From assembly GCA_902576375.1 (NCBI GenBank), contig CACGUZ010000001.1, positions 473,791 through 537,790 of the forward strand: a DNA stretch of 64,000 nucleotides, given 5' to 3'. The stretch is from an uncultured Pelagibacteraceae bacterium. Lineage in GTDB: Bacteria > Pseudomonadota > Alphaproteobacteria > Pelagibacterales > Pelagibacteraceae. The position numbers were made by a program, and so were the translations under genes. The notes below the pieces were generated by a model. The model was given only the letters and a program-made list of their open reading frames with translations, did no database searches and had not been told where the DNA came from. This document shows, piece after piece, positions 46,377-54,665 of the stretch (the first letter of the stretch is position 1; each line of letters opens with the position of its first letter).

Positions 46377-47823
46377 AGACAACTATAATAGACTAATTAA
46401 TTATGCATTAATAGTAAACATTGCAATATATCTTTATTTTTTTTTAGAGGGATATGATAGACCATTTTGGTTTGATGAAATTCATGTAATTGGTATTAGT
46501 AAAGATATCTATAATAAATCTTTTTCAGAACTTTTTTCAGGACAGCTACTTCCGCCATTATATTTTTACTTAGTGGGATCAATTAATTTTACTGAAGAAC
46601 TTAAATCAATTGTTTATGAAGACCATTATTATTATTTAAGGATTGTTAATTTACTCGGCTTTATTCCATTGATATATGGACTCAAGATTTTGAAGGAAAA
46701 GTTTGAAGATTTAAATATTAGTTTTTTAATTTTATTAATAATATCTAGCAATTTTTTTTATTACTATAGCATTGAGTTAAAAATGTATTTTATTATTTTT
46801 GGCTTGTCTTTTCTTATTCATACAATTTTCTTAGTAGATGAGGATCAAATTAGATATAAGTTTATTTTTTTTATAAGCAGTATTCTTTTAACATTGTTGC
46901 ATGTATTTGGTCTAGTTATTGCTATGAGTATGATTTTTTTTAATATTCTTAGAAGTTTACAGCTTAAAAATTTTAGAAAATTAATTTTTAACCTTTTTAC
47001 TTGCTCTATTTTAATAATTCTTTTCAGTATTATGTATTATTATTCAAAAACTCATCTTCAGACTTTATCATGGCTTGAATTTCAAAAATGGTATTTTAGA
47101 GTTTTTATAGAATGGACTTTTCCTACAGTGATAATAATTTTGATCATGTCTATTAAAATATTGAGTAGAGAAAATTTAAAGTATTTATTTTCCTTCAAAA
47201 ATAGTTCAGAAATAAACCTAAATACTTTGAGAATCATTTTACCATCATTAATATTATTATTAGTTACATCATTAATATCTTTGAAAATACCAGTTATTAC
47301 ACATCGAAATTTAATTGTTATTTTTCCATCTGGAATCTTATTAGCCGGTCTTTTGAGTATGAAATATTTTAATTATAAAAAACAAAGCATTATTTTAGCA
47401 ATTTTTTTAGTGCTCATTTCAATTATTAACTTCAAATACTACTCAAAAAATTTAACTACACCAGGTGAAAATATTAAATGGGTTATCAAAAAGTCTTTTA
47501 CTGAAAATTGTAAAAATGTTCCAATATACTTGGGTGATGAGAGTAAAACAGACTGGAAATTAATGGTCGGTTCAGCAATAGATTTGTATGCAGATTATTA
47601 TAGACCAATTAAAAGACTTTCTAAGATTAATAAAAATGAACTAAAAAATGTTATATTAAACAATAAAAAATGCGATATTTATCTCGCTAATTTTCATTAT
47701 CGAAATTTTGATAAAAAAATTTATGAACTTAACAGTGATGATTTAAAGTTTGAGATTTTATTTGCTCCTAACACTTTAAAAAGCAATTCTAAAGCTGGCT
47801 CTATTGCGATTTTGATAAAATGA
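46369..47823 (+). CDS. GT-C-fold membrane glycosyltransferase-like protein
   Basis: A 484-residue polytopic membrane protein starting at GTG. The first periplasmic loop reads GYDRPFWFDEIHVIG, matching the acidic catalytic loop of GT-C enzymes (ArnT/PMT-like) that use polyprenyl-phosphate sugars. Many hydrophobic segments follow, then a soluble C-terminal part from about residue 355. I recognise only the fold class. It overlaps the GGCT gene by 8 nt. The SGNH protein gene follows after 77 nt, and the two may modify the same surface glycan. Confidence 0.68.
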   Translation: MNKDNYNRLINYALIVNIAIYLYFFLEGYDRPFWFDEIHVIGISKDIYNKSFSELFSGQLLPPLYFYLVGSINFTEELKSIVYEDHYYYLRIVNLLGFIPLIYGLKILKEKFEDLNISFLILLIISSNFFYYYSIELKMYFIIFGLSFLIHTIFLVDEDQIRYKFIFFISSILLTLLHVFGLVIAMSMIFFNILRSLQLKNFRKLIFNLFTCSILIILFSIMYYYSKTHLQTLSWLEFQKWYFRVFIEWTFPTVIIILIMSIKILSRENLKYLFSFKNSSEINLNTLRIILPSLILLLVTSLISLKIPVITHRNLIVIFPSGILLAGLLSMKYFNYKKQSIILAIFLVLISIINFKYYSKNLTTPGENIKWVIKKSFTENCKNVPIYLGDESKTDWKLMVGSAIDLYADYYRPIKRLSKINKNELKNVILNNKKCDIYLANFHYRNFDKKIYELNSDDLKFEILFAPNTLKSNSKAGSIAILIK

Positions 47824-47900
47824 AATAATATCTAATTATGATTTTTATAGAGACATAATTAAATATTTTCATAATAGATGATAAATAATTTTTTAAAATA

Positions 47901-49025
47901 ATGAGATGGATTAAATTAATTTCAATTAACATACTTATTTTTTTCTCTTTTCTTGGAATTTTGTTTTTAACTCCTCCATTGGTTAATTATGGTTGGAAAT
48001 TTATAAAAGGTTCTTCAAACAAAGTTGAAAGTGATAAAAGATATCAATTAAAGTTGTATTCAAATTACGCTTGGGCAGAGACACACTTTAAAGAATTTAA
48101 TAAATTGGAAACAACTTATTATGATTTTATAACTTGGAGAAGAAATGATTTTAAAGGGTTGACCATTAATATAAAAGACGGGTTAAGAGTATCGTCAAAC
48201 AATTCATTAGAAAATGAATCTTTATCAGAATTCTGGTTTTTTGGTGGCTCGACTACTTGGGGAACAGGAGTAAACGATGATTATACCTATCCATCATTAT
48301 TTGCTCAAAGTACTTCGTATAAAGCAATTAACTTTGGTGAGTCAGGGTATATTTCAAGACAATCATTAGCTTATTTAAATAATTATATTATTAGTAATGA
48401 TATTGTCGATATGTCAGATATTAATGTGGTATTTTATGATGGAGTAAATGAAGTATTACATCGGTGTAGAACTGAAATTAATCAACTTGGCACTGGAAGA
48501 GAAAGTCAAATTCAAAACGCTTTAAAGTCTCTAAAAAAAAATAATGAATTAAAATTTTCTAAAACATTTAGTCAACTTGAGAAGTTTATCAATATTATTA
48601 AAAACAAAATATTTTCAACTAAAAAGAATAATGAAGCAGTTGAAAAAATGTATGATTGTAAATCTAACCCTAAAAGAGCATTTGAAGTGGCACAATCTTT
48701 AGTTAATGTGTGGGAAATAACCTCTGATTTAGTTACCAGCCGTGGTGGAAAATTTACAGCTATACTTCAACCAGTTTCTTTTTTGGGTAAAGCTGACATT
48801 GAATATCTAGGATTAACAGATCTTGAAAATACTCCTCTAGCTATACAATATCGAACTGTTTATCCATTAATAGCCAAAATTGCAAAAAAAAGAAATATTA
48901 ATTTTTATGATTTTACTCAGGTTTATGATGGCTGTTCAGATTGCTACATAGATTTTTGTCATGTTGGTCCTCAAGGACAAAAAATATTAACTCAAAAATT
49001 AGAAAAAATTTTAATAAACAAATAG
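47901..49025 (+). CDS. membrane-anchored SGNH/GDSL hydrolase-like protein
   Basis: A 374-residue protein with one N-terminal membrane anchor (ISINILIFFSFLGILFLTPPLV). The SGNH blocks are visible: WFFGGSTTWGTGVNDDYTYP (block I, Ser in GGST), INFGESGYISRQSL (block II), VVFYDGVNEVLH (block III, Asn) and CYIDFCHVGPQGQKIL (block V, Asp-x-x-His). Similar proteins act on acetylated or lipid-linked surface glycans. It is the last core-like gene before the tRNA-Leu island begins. Confidence 0.78.
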   Translation: MRWIKLISINILIFFSFLGILFLTPPLVNYGWKFIKGSSNKVESDKRYQLKLYSNYAWAETHFKEFNKLETTYYDFITWRRNDFKGLTINIKDGLRVSSNNSLENESLSEFWFFGGSTTWGTGVNDDYTYPSLFAQSTSYKAINFGESGYISRQSLAYLNNYIISNDIVDMSDINVVFYDGVNEVLHRCRTEINQLGTGRESQIQNALKSLKKNNELKFSKTFSQLEKFINIIKNKIFSTKKNNEAVEKMYDCKSNPKRAFEVAQSLVNVWEITSDLVTSRGGKFTAILQPVSFLGKADIEYLGLTDLENTPLAIQYRTVYPLIAKIAKKRNINFYDFTQVYDGCSDCYIDFCHVGPQGQKILTQKLEKILINK

Positions 49026-49052
49026 CAAAATAAACAAAACAAAATTTAAATT

Positions 49053-49149
49053 CTTGTATTGGTCATTTTCAATCATAAATATTTTGGGTAAACACTCATT
49101 ATATTAATTAAAGCACGCTTAGTGAAATTGACAGACAAAAGACCTTATG
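49053..49149 (+). repeat. decayed copy of tRNA-Leu(UAA) promoter and 5' half
   Basis: The stretch ending AGTGAAATTGACAGACAAAA aligns with the tRNA-Leu 5' half GTGGTGAAATTGGTAGACAC, and the bases before it (CATAAATATT, AAACACTCAT) align with the promoter block of the intact gene. Mismatches and a 1-nt deletion near the anticodon stem show it is no longer functional. It marks the left edge of the oldest visible insertion. The alignment was done by eye. Confidence 0.75.
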
Positions 49150-49183
49150 TGTTTAGAACAAGTATTAAGAAGTAAATAGATTT

Positions 49184-50905
49184 TTATATATTTGATAACC
49201 ACATGGTCTCAAACGGTTTTAATTTAAGAGATTTATTTAAAGAGTTAATTTTGGGGTTAATTATATTTTTCCATTTACAATACTTTTTATTTATTTTTGG
49301 AAATTGATCTACTGAGGTACAATTTGTAATTGATATAATAGTTTGTTTTTTATCTAGACTGATCCTTTTAAAACAAAATAATTTAGATCCTAGATTGATA
49401 TTTAATCTTTTAGCATTAGGGTGAAATGCTTTTTGTTTTCTTTTAATTTCCAGTAATTTTACAAGATTTTGATAAAAAATACTTTGTTTAGAGTTTTTAT
49501 CTTTTAATTTTTTTGTAATATTTTCATAACTCCATTTATATCTATTAATATCTCTATTATTCCCTGTAATTACATATTTTGCTTCATCATTAGATTTGCC
49601 AAATAAAGAGTTGAAATAAATAGCTGGAATACCCTCAAAAGAAATCATTATTGCGTGTGCCGCTAAATATCTTTCTAAAAAAAATTTTCCATTAGGATCA
49701 GAGTCTGAATTTTTTAATGCATCATAAACAGTGATATTTGCTTCATAAACTTTTCTAGATTTATTTTGAACTTTTCTATACGAAAATTTTGATCCATTTT
49801 TTTTTAATCTTTTAAGAAAATCATTTAATGATTTTTTATTTAATATTCCTTCAGTAGGTCTCATGCCAATACCATCATGTGATGCGATGAAATTTAAATA
49901 ACTATTCTTGAATTTAGTATTGGGAAGTTTTTTACTCCACTGGTTAAGATATTGACTATTTTCAAACAAAAAAGCATGGATTAATAAGGGCGGAAGAGAA
50001 AAATTATAAATCCAGTTAGCTTCATCATTTTTACCAAAATAACTTAAATTTTCTTTCTCTGGCAAATTTGTTTCTGTGATTATTATAGTTTCAACGTTTA
50101 AAAGATTACTAATAAGTCTAAGTAGTTTAACTATTTCATGAGTTTGTTTTAAATTAATACAATTGGTACCATTTTTTTTCCAAAGATAGGCAATAGCATC
50201 TAATCTAAAAATTGTGACACCATTACTAACGAGGTGAACCATGATTTTAATAAATCTAAGAAGCACTGATGGGTTTTTAAAATCTAAGTCTATTTGATCA
50301 GCACTAAAAGTTCGCCATAAATAATCAGATTTTTTAAAGATATCTATTTTTTTTAATAATTTGTGATCTCTTGGTCTTACCACTTTAGATGTATTAAATT
50401 TAGAATTAACAGTTAAAAAATAATCCTTGCCAGGTCTTTTTTTTTTTAAAAAATTTTTGAACCATAAACCTCTGGCTGATGAGTGATTGATTACGATATC
50501 GGCCATCACGTGATTAGCTTTTGAAACCTTTTTTATATCAGACCAACTACCTATTCTTTTTTCAATCTTATAATGATCTTTTACAGCAAAACCACTATCA
50601 CTACTGGAAGGATAGAAAGGTAAAAAATGAATAGCATTAAAATATTTTTTTAAATTTTTCTTAAAAAAATTTTGAAAAACTTGAATAGAACTTTTTTGAT
50701 TTGAATTTATGTTATCTCCATAACATATTACCAATGAAGTTTTTTCTGATATAGTAAGTTTTTTTTTTGAATTCTTTTGATTAAATTTTTTGATTATTTG
50801 TATTATTTGATCTTTTAAATGATCAATATCTCTCTCATTTAAAGATGGTTTATAAATAGTCCTTAGTATAGAACTAATTTTTCTTTGGTTTTTTTGAAAT
50901 AGCAT
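49184..50905 (-). CDS. GH13_18-type phosphorylase, probably glucosylglycerate phosphorylase
   Basis: A 573-residue sucrose-phosphorylase-like GH13 enzyme. HFLPFYPSSSDSGFAVKDHY is the subfamily 18 hallmark. MADIVINHSSARGLWF precedes the catalytic nucleophile in IFRLDAIAYLWKK, the acid/base in ITETNLPE and the third carboxylate region FIASHDGIGMRP. Position at the end of a GpgS-phosphatase operon favours glucosylglycerate over sucrose as substrate. It would recover glucose-1-phosphate and glycerate. It overlaps the GpgS gene by 1 nt (TAATG). Confidence 0.78.
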   Translation of the reverse strand: MLFQKNQRKISSILRTIYKPSLNERDIDHLKDQIIQIIKKFNQKNSKKKLTISEKTSLVICYGDNINSNQKSSIQVFQNFFKKNLKKYFNAIHFLPFYPSSSDSGFAVKDHYKIEKRIGSWSDIKKVSKANHVMADIVINHSSARGLWFKNFLKKKRPGKDYFLTVNSKFNTSKVVRPRDHKLLKKIDIFKKSDYLWRTFSADQIDLDFKNPSVLLRFIKIMVHLVSNGVTIFRLDAIAYLWKKNGTNCINLKQTHEIVKLLRLISNLLNVETIIITETNLPEKENLSYFGKNDEANWIYNFSLPPLLIHAFLFENSQYLNQWSKKLPNTKFKNSYLNFIASHDGIGMRPTEGILNKKSLNDFLKRLKKNGSKFSYRKVQNKSRKVYEANITVYDALKNSDSDPNGKFFLERYLAAHAIMISFEGIPAIYFNSLFGKSNDEAKYVITGNNRDINRYKWSYENITKKLKDKNSKQSIFYQNLVKLLEIKRKQKAFHPNAKRLNINLGSKLFCFKRISLDKKQTIISITNCTSVDQFPKINKKYCKWKNIINPKINSLNKSLKLKPFETMWLSNI

Positions 50906-52125
50906 TAAGAATGTTTTTTATTATCATCATTAACTACTTTTTCAAGTCTTCCAAGAAAATCTGGTATAGCACTTTTTACTCTGCTCCATGTAGGGATAAA
51001 AGGAGTATCCATTGGATTTTGAATAAATGCTTCTCCAGCTTTCATTATATTTATTGCAAATAACTCAACAGCTTTTTCTTCCGTGTGCGAGTCTAACTCT
51101 AGACCATTCATCGCTGCATCACTTCTATAAATATCAATAAGATCAAGAGCAGATCTATAATATGTTGCTTTTAATGATCTAAATTTTTCTCTACTAAACG
51201 TATTACCTTGAGTAGCCAATTTTTTGATAAATGTTTTTATGATATCTATAGACATTCTAGACAATCCTTTCGTTTCATCATCTAAAGATAGAACCTGATG
51301 TTTGTGATCGTATGTATCAGCTAAATCAACTTGGCAAATATTCTGTGGGGAGAAGCTTCTTTGCATTTCAGATAAAATTCCCACTTCAATTCCCCAATCA
51401 GATGAAATTCTTAACTCCGGTAAAACATTTCTTCTAAATGAAAACTCTCCAGCCAAGGGGTATTTAAAAGATTTCATAAAGTTTAAGTAATCACTTTTAC
51501 CAATCGTTTTCTCTAAAGCTGTTAATAACGGAAAAACAAGCAATCTTGCTACTCTTCCATTCATTTTATTATTTGCTACCCTTGGATAATATCCCTTACA
51601 AAACTCAAAATTAAAAAGAGGATTTACAACTGGATAAAAAAGTTTTGCAAGCATTCTTCTATCATAAGTTTTGATATCACAATCATGCAAAGCAACTGAA
51701 CGAGCACTATCTCTTGCAATACACATACCAATGCAATACCAAACATTTCTTCCTTTCCCTAGCTCACTAGGAGCCAGATTATTTTTTTTTAATTCTTGAT
51801 CAAGATTTTTTAATGCTGGACCATCATTCCAAAGGATAGAAAAGGGGGTTTTTAATTTTTTAAAAAATTTCCAAGCTTTTTTTGCTTGAGCTTCATTTGC
51901 TTTATCTAACCCAATAATTATATGATCTAAATATTTAGTTTTACTAATTTCATCAACAATTTTTGGTAAAGCTTCTCCCTCCAATTCAGAATAAAGACAT
52001 GGTAAAATTAATTCCATTTTTCTTTGTTTAGAAAATTTAGATAATTCATTTTCTATGACTGAAGTGGACTTAGTCCCAAAGTCATGTAAAGTTGAGATTA
52101 TTCCATTTTGTGAAAAGTCACCCAT
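50905..52125 (-). CDS. gpgS: glucosyl-3-phosphoglycerate synthase (GT81)
   Basis: A 406-residue GT-A enzyme. It shows MELILPCLYSELEGEALPKI (nucleotide-binding start), GKGRNVWYCIGMCIARDS and the metal-binding ALHDCDIKTYDRRML. The acceptor-site segment KGYYPRVANNKMNGRVARLLV is characteristic of GpgS/MpgS-like enzymes. It transfers glucose from an NDP-glucose to 3-phosphoglycerate. The C-terminal helical extension (from about residue 290) is also typical. It is the middle gene of the cassette, 14 nt after the phosphatase gene. Confidence 0.85.
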   Translation of the reverse strand: MGDFSQNGIISTLHDFGTKSTSVIENELSKFSKQRKMELILPCLYSELEGEALPKIVDEISKTKYLDHIIIGLDKANEAQAKKAWKFFKKLKTPFSILWNDGPALKNLDQELKKNNLAPSELGKGRNVWYCIGMCIARDSARSVALHDCDIKTYDRRMLAKLFYPVVNPLFNFEFCKGYYPRVANNKMNGRVARLLVFPLLTALEKTIGKSDYLNFMKSFKYPLAGEFSFRRNVLPELRISSDWGIEVGILSEMQRSFSPQNICQVDLADTYDHKHQVLSLDDETKGLSRMSIDIIKTFIKKLATQGNTFSREKFRSLKATYYRSALDLIDIYRSDAAMNGLELDSHTEEKAVELFAINIMKAGEAFIQNPMDTPFIPTWSRVKSAIPDFLGRLEKVVNDDNKKHS

Positions 52126-52139
52126 GGCGGCTTTTTATC

Positions 52140-52940
52140 TTAATAGCCCAATTTAAGTAGTGCCGTTTTGATCACATCAGCCCAGCCTTCAGGTGATGGC
52201 TTGTTTGAAAATATAAGATTATCAATGTTTATTTGATCTTGAATAAATTGATCATTGAACACTAGGCAAGGGATGTCACAACTTTTTAACATATCTAGAT
52301 CATTATAATTGTCGCCAACTGCAATGGTCTTAATTTTATCCTCAGTTTTTTTTAAAATTTTTATAACTCTATTCATGGATTTAACTTTATTAATATTATC
52401 ACAAAGGTTTAAAACACGCCCACCTTCTTGAAGCGTTAATGAATTAGAATTTAAAATTTTTAATAATTTATTTTTCTCATTTTTGTCTCCTTTAAATAAA
52501 AAAGGTAAAGTATACTTTCTATTTAAAGCATCTTTGAGTTTCACATCCTTTTGTCCTAAAATATTTTCTTGCTCTTTTTTACTCATTTTTGAAATTTGAA
52601 AACATTTTTCTTTCAATTTTTCAGGAACTTTATTTTTAAAAATCTTAATTAGTTCTTCTTTCTCTCGGCTAAGGACAAGTTTATCTGGAAAATTAGAGGT
52701 TATTAAATTTAATCCATGAATAGATGATCCATTTTCTGATATAAAAGGAAGATTTATTCCAAGCTCTTCATTAAATTTTTCAATTTCTTTTTCTGTTTTG
52801 CTAGAGTTTGGAACGATGATTATCCCCTTGCTTACAAGACTTTTTATATAATCCTTAATAGTATCGAATTTAAAGGTATCCCTGTGCAAAAGAGATCCAT
52901 CTAAATCGGTAAAAATTACAACTGTAAATTTTTTTTTCAT
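52140..52940 (-). CDS. HAD phosphatase of the mannosyl/glucosyl-3-phosphoglycerate phosphatase family
   Basis: A 266-residue Cof-type HAD phosphatase. Motif I is VIFTDLDGSLLHRD, followed by IVPNSSKTEKEIEKF and the ISENGSSIHG loop of MpgP proteins. GGRVLNLCDNINKVKSMNRVI and AVGDNYNDLDML complete the set. It should dephosphorylate the GpgS product to glucosylglycerate, a compatible solute. It is the first gene of the leftward cassette and starts about 40 nt from the tRNA-Leu half-site block. Confidence 0.82.
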   Translation of the reverse strand: MKKKFTVVIFTDLDGSLLHRDTFKFDTIKDYIKSLVSKGIIIVPNSSKTEKEIEKFNEELGINLPFISENGSSIHGLNLITSNFPDKLVLSREKEELIKIFKNKVPEKLKEKCFQISKMSKKEQENILGQKDVKLKDALNRKYTLPFLFKGDKNEKNKLLKILNSNSLTLQEGGRVLNLCDNINKVKSMNRVIKILKKTEDKIKTIAVGDNYNDLDMLKSCDIPCLVFNDQFIQDQINIDNLIFSNKPSPEGWADVIKTALLKLGY

Positions 52941-52977
52941 TTCTTCTATTACTACATATATAGTAGAAAATTTAAAA

Positions 52978-53077
52978 TTTACTTATTAGACTTGTTCAAT
53001 TATAAATATTAGCATAAACACTCATGAAATTCATTAATGCCCTCGTGGTGAAATTGGTAGACACAAAGGACTTAAAA
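52978..53077 (+). repeat. tRNA-Leu(UAA) promoter plus 5' half, copy 1 (junction A/B)
   Basis: This 100-nt block matches 60,416-60,515 at about 95 positions by eye. The tRNA part (53,039-53,077) is identical over 39 nt and stops right after the anticodon loop CTTAAAA. The next bases (AACATAGG) are unrelated to the tRNA 3' half. The promoter TTTACT-N17-TATAAA (52,978-53,006) is intact, so a half-tRNA transcript is likely. Confidence 0.93.
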
Positions 53078-53100
53078 AACATAGGGTAGAGATATTTTAT

Positions 53101-53126
53101 AGTCTCACACAGTCTCAGACAGTCTT
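53101..53126 (+). repeat. three 10-bp-spaced AGTC direct repeats, left end of unit B
   Basis: AGTCTCACAC, AGTCTCAGAC and AGTCTT repeat with an exact 10-bp period, 24 nt inside the junction. Unit C has the same arrangement at the same place. One repeat per helical turn suggests cooperative protein binding. Confidence 0.75.
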
Positions 53127-53203
53127 AAATCTCATTAAATCCTACATTTTAATAAGATGTTAAATTATTTATATTGAAAAATTTGAATAATAAATTCGTT
53201 CAA

Positions 53204-53234
53204 ACTAGAAGCCAACTAGAAGTTAAAGAGATAA
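53204..53234 (+). repeat. left-end ACTAGAAGC repeat pair of unit B
   Basis: ACTAGAAGCC and ACTAGAAGTT lie 10 nt apart and are followed by AAAGAGATAAA. Nearly the same sequence occurs at the right end (57,632-57,664). Unit C uses ACTAGGATCT at the equivalent place. Confidence 0.8.
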
Positions 53235-53237
53235 ATA

Positions 53238-53702
53238 TTAATTTGCTGATGTGTTTTTGATTATATAATCATAAGATTGTTGGTTTATCTTACAAACACC
53301 TCCTTGAAAATATAATCCATATATGTTTCTTTTCTTTTCATCAATAAAACTCAAATTATTTATATGTTCTCTGATATTGATCGGTTTTTGAAAGTATTTG
53401 AAATCTTTGAATTTTACATTAAATAAAACTTGTTTAAACTCTTGGTTAGGATCAACAGTTGTTTCTTTTAAATCTACCACTTCATCAATAAGGGCGTTAG
53501 CAATAAAGTTTTGAGCAAAGTTATTTGTTCCAGCAATGTAAAAAAGAACTTTTTTATCTTTTTTAATATTAATTAGTTGTGGAGTTTTATTATAAATCGG
53601 CCACATATTATTTTTGATTCTTTCTTTAAAAATTTCGTATCCTTCCCTTTTTCCATCGGAGGATATAAAAATAAGATGATTTGACTCAATATTATCTCTC
53701 AT
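53238..53702 (-). CDS. EVE-like (PUA/YTH superfamily) protein
   Basis: A 154-residue protein beginning HLIFISSDGKREGYEIFKER, with WPIYNKTPQLINIKKDKKVLFYIAG, INNLSFIDEKKRNIYGLYFQGG and a final helix YDYIIKN. The order fits EVE-domain proteins, which bind modified cytosines in DNA and are often found near McrBC or restriction-modification genes. The assignment is by motif memory only. It faces away from the methyltransferase pair, with 39 nt between starts. It could read the 5-methylcytosine made next door. Confidence 0.55.
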   Translation of the reverse strand: MRDNIESNHLIFISSDGKREGYEIFKERIKNNMWPIYNKTPQLINIKKDKKVLFYIAGTNNFAQNFIANALIDEVVDLKETTVDPNQEFKQVLFNVKFKDFKYFQKPINIREHINNLSFIDEKKRNIYGLYFQGGVCKINQQSYDYIIKNTSAN

Positions 53703-53741
53703 AAATATGATATATATTATATAGACTCAAAATCTCAAAAT

Positions 53742-54665
53742 ATGAAATTAAATGTATTAAGTTTATTTGACGGTATAGGTTGCTCAAGATTAGCACTAAA
53801 CAAATGCTCCAATATAAAAGTTAATAAGTATTTTTTTTCAGAGATAGATAAAAATTGCATAAAGCTTACGAAATCTAAATTTCCAGATGATATATATCTA
53901 GGTCCGGTTGAAAATATAGATATTAAAAAATTGCCTAAAATTGATTTACTGATTGGTGGAAGTCCATGTCAAGATTTAAGCAATGCACATATGGGTGATG
54001 GAATAAATGGAGTAAGATCATCTTTATTTTATCAATTTGTAAAATTAAAAAATAGATTAAAACCAAAATATTTCCTTCTAGAGAATGTTAAAAATAAATG
54101 GTCAAAGTTAATGAATAAGGAAATAGGAATAGAAGGAATTGAGCTAAATTCAATGTATTTATCTGGTCAATATAGACCACGCGTATATTGGACAAATATA
54201 GATTTTGACGAAATTAATTTTGATAAAAAGAATAAAACTATCAAGGATTATTTGGAAAAAAAAGCTGATAAGAAATATTACTTCGATATAGATATTAATA
54301 AAATCCAAAAAATAAATAAATCAAATAAATTGAAACATGGTATTAATAAAATTTGTTTAATTCCAAGAAATCTTCTCAAAGACAATGAAAGACAGAGAAG
54401 GGTGTATGATATTAGAGGTAAGTCCCCAACATTATTAGCAAGGTCTGATACTCCAAAAATACTAATTAATAATAAAATTAGAAAACTCACACCTTTAGAG
54501 TGTGAGAGATTGCAAGGATTACCAGATAATTATACAGCGAAATTTAGTAACACAACCAGGTATAAAATGATTGGCAATGGTTTTACTGTTCAAGTAATAA
54601 AATATATATTGAGTTTTGTTAGTAAAAAAACAACAAAAAAAAAACAATTAGAATTATTTCATTGA
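53742..54665 (+). CDS. DNA (cytosine-5) methyltransferase 1
   Basis: A 307-residue C5-MTase. Motif I is LSLFDGIGCSRLAL, motif IV with the catalytic Cys is GGSPCQDLS, motif VI is FLLENVKNK, motif VIII is QYRPRVYWTN, motif IX includes LTPLECERLQGLPD and motif X is IGNGFTVQVIKYI. The GGSPC form of motif IV recalls Dnmt3-like and phage-type enzymes more than M.HhaI. The target-recognition region is short (about residues 170-235). The C-terminus KKKQLELFH looks like a beta-clamp-binding peptide. It overlaps the second methyltransferase by 4 nt. Confidence 0.88.
   Translation: MKLNVLSLFDGIGCSRLALNKCSNIKVNKYFFSEIDKNCIKLTKSKFPDDIYLGPVENIDIKKLPKIDLLIGGSPCQDLSNAHMGDGINGVRSSLFYQFVKLKNRLKPKYFLLENVKNKWSKLMNKEIGIEGIELNSMYLSGQYRPRVYWTNIDFDEINFDKKNKTIKDYLEKKADKKYYFDIDINKIQKINKSNKLKHGINKICLIPRNLLKDNERQRRVYDIRGKSPTLLARSDTPKILINNKIRKLTPLECERLQGLPDNYTAKFSNTTRYKMIGNGFTVQVIKYILSFVSKKTTKKKQLELFH

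Larger units (their letters stand above)
49150..53077. mobile_element. island unit A (glucosylglycerate cargo) between tRNA-Leu half-sites
   Basis: About 3.9 kb lie between the decayed half-site and the first good half-site. The three leftward genes inside form a complete glucosylglycerate cassette. No integrase is present. I found no matched end repeats of the kind seen in units B and C, which is compatible with greater age but weakens the case that this is one intact element. Confidence 0.55.

Noticed and set aside
49113-49149. A second functional tRNA gene at the decayed half-site
   Set aside because: The acceptor stem has no 3' partner, the anticodon stem is broken and no 3' half follows.
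53039-53077. Split or permuted tRNA made from half-site copies plus a distant 3' half
   Set aside because: An intact tRNA-Leu(UAA) exists at 60,477, and no separate 3' half was found near either copy.
53101-53126. CRISPR-like array in the short AGTC repeats
   Set aside because: Repeat units are only 10 bp with no spacers and no cas genes are present in the window.
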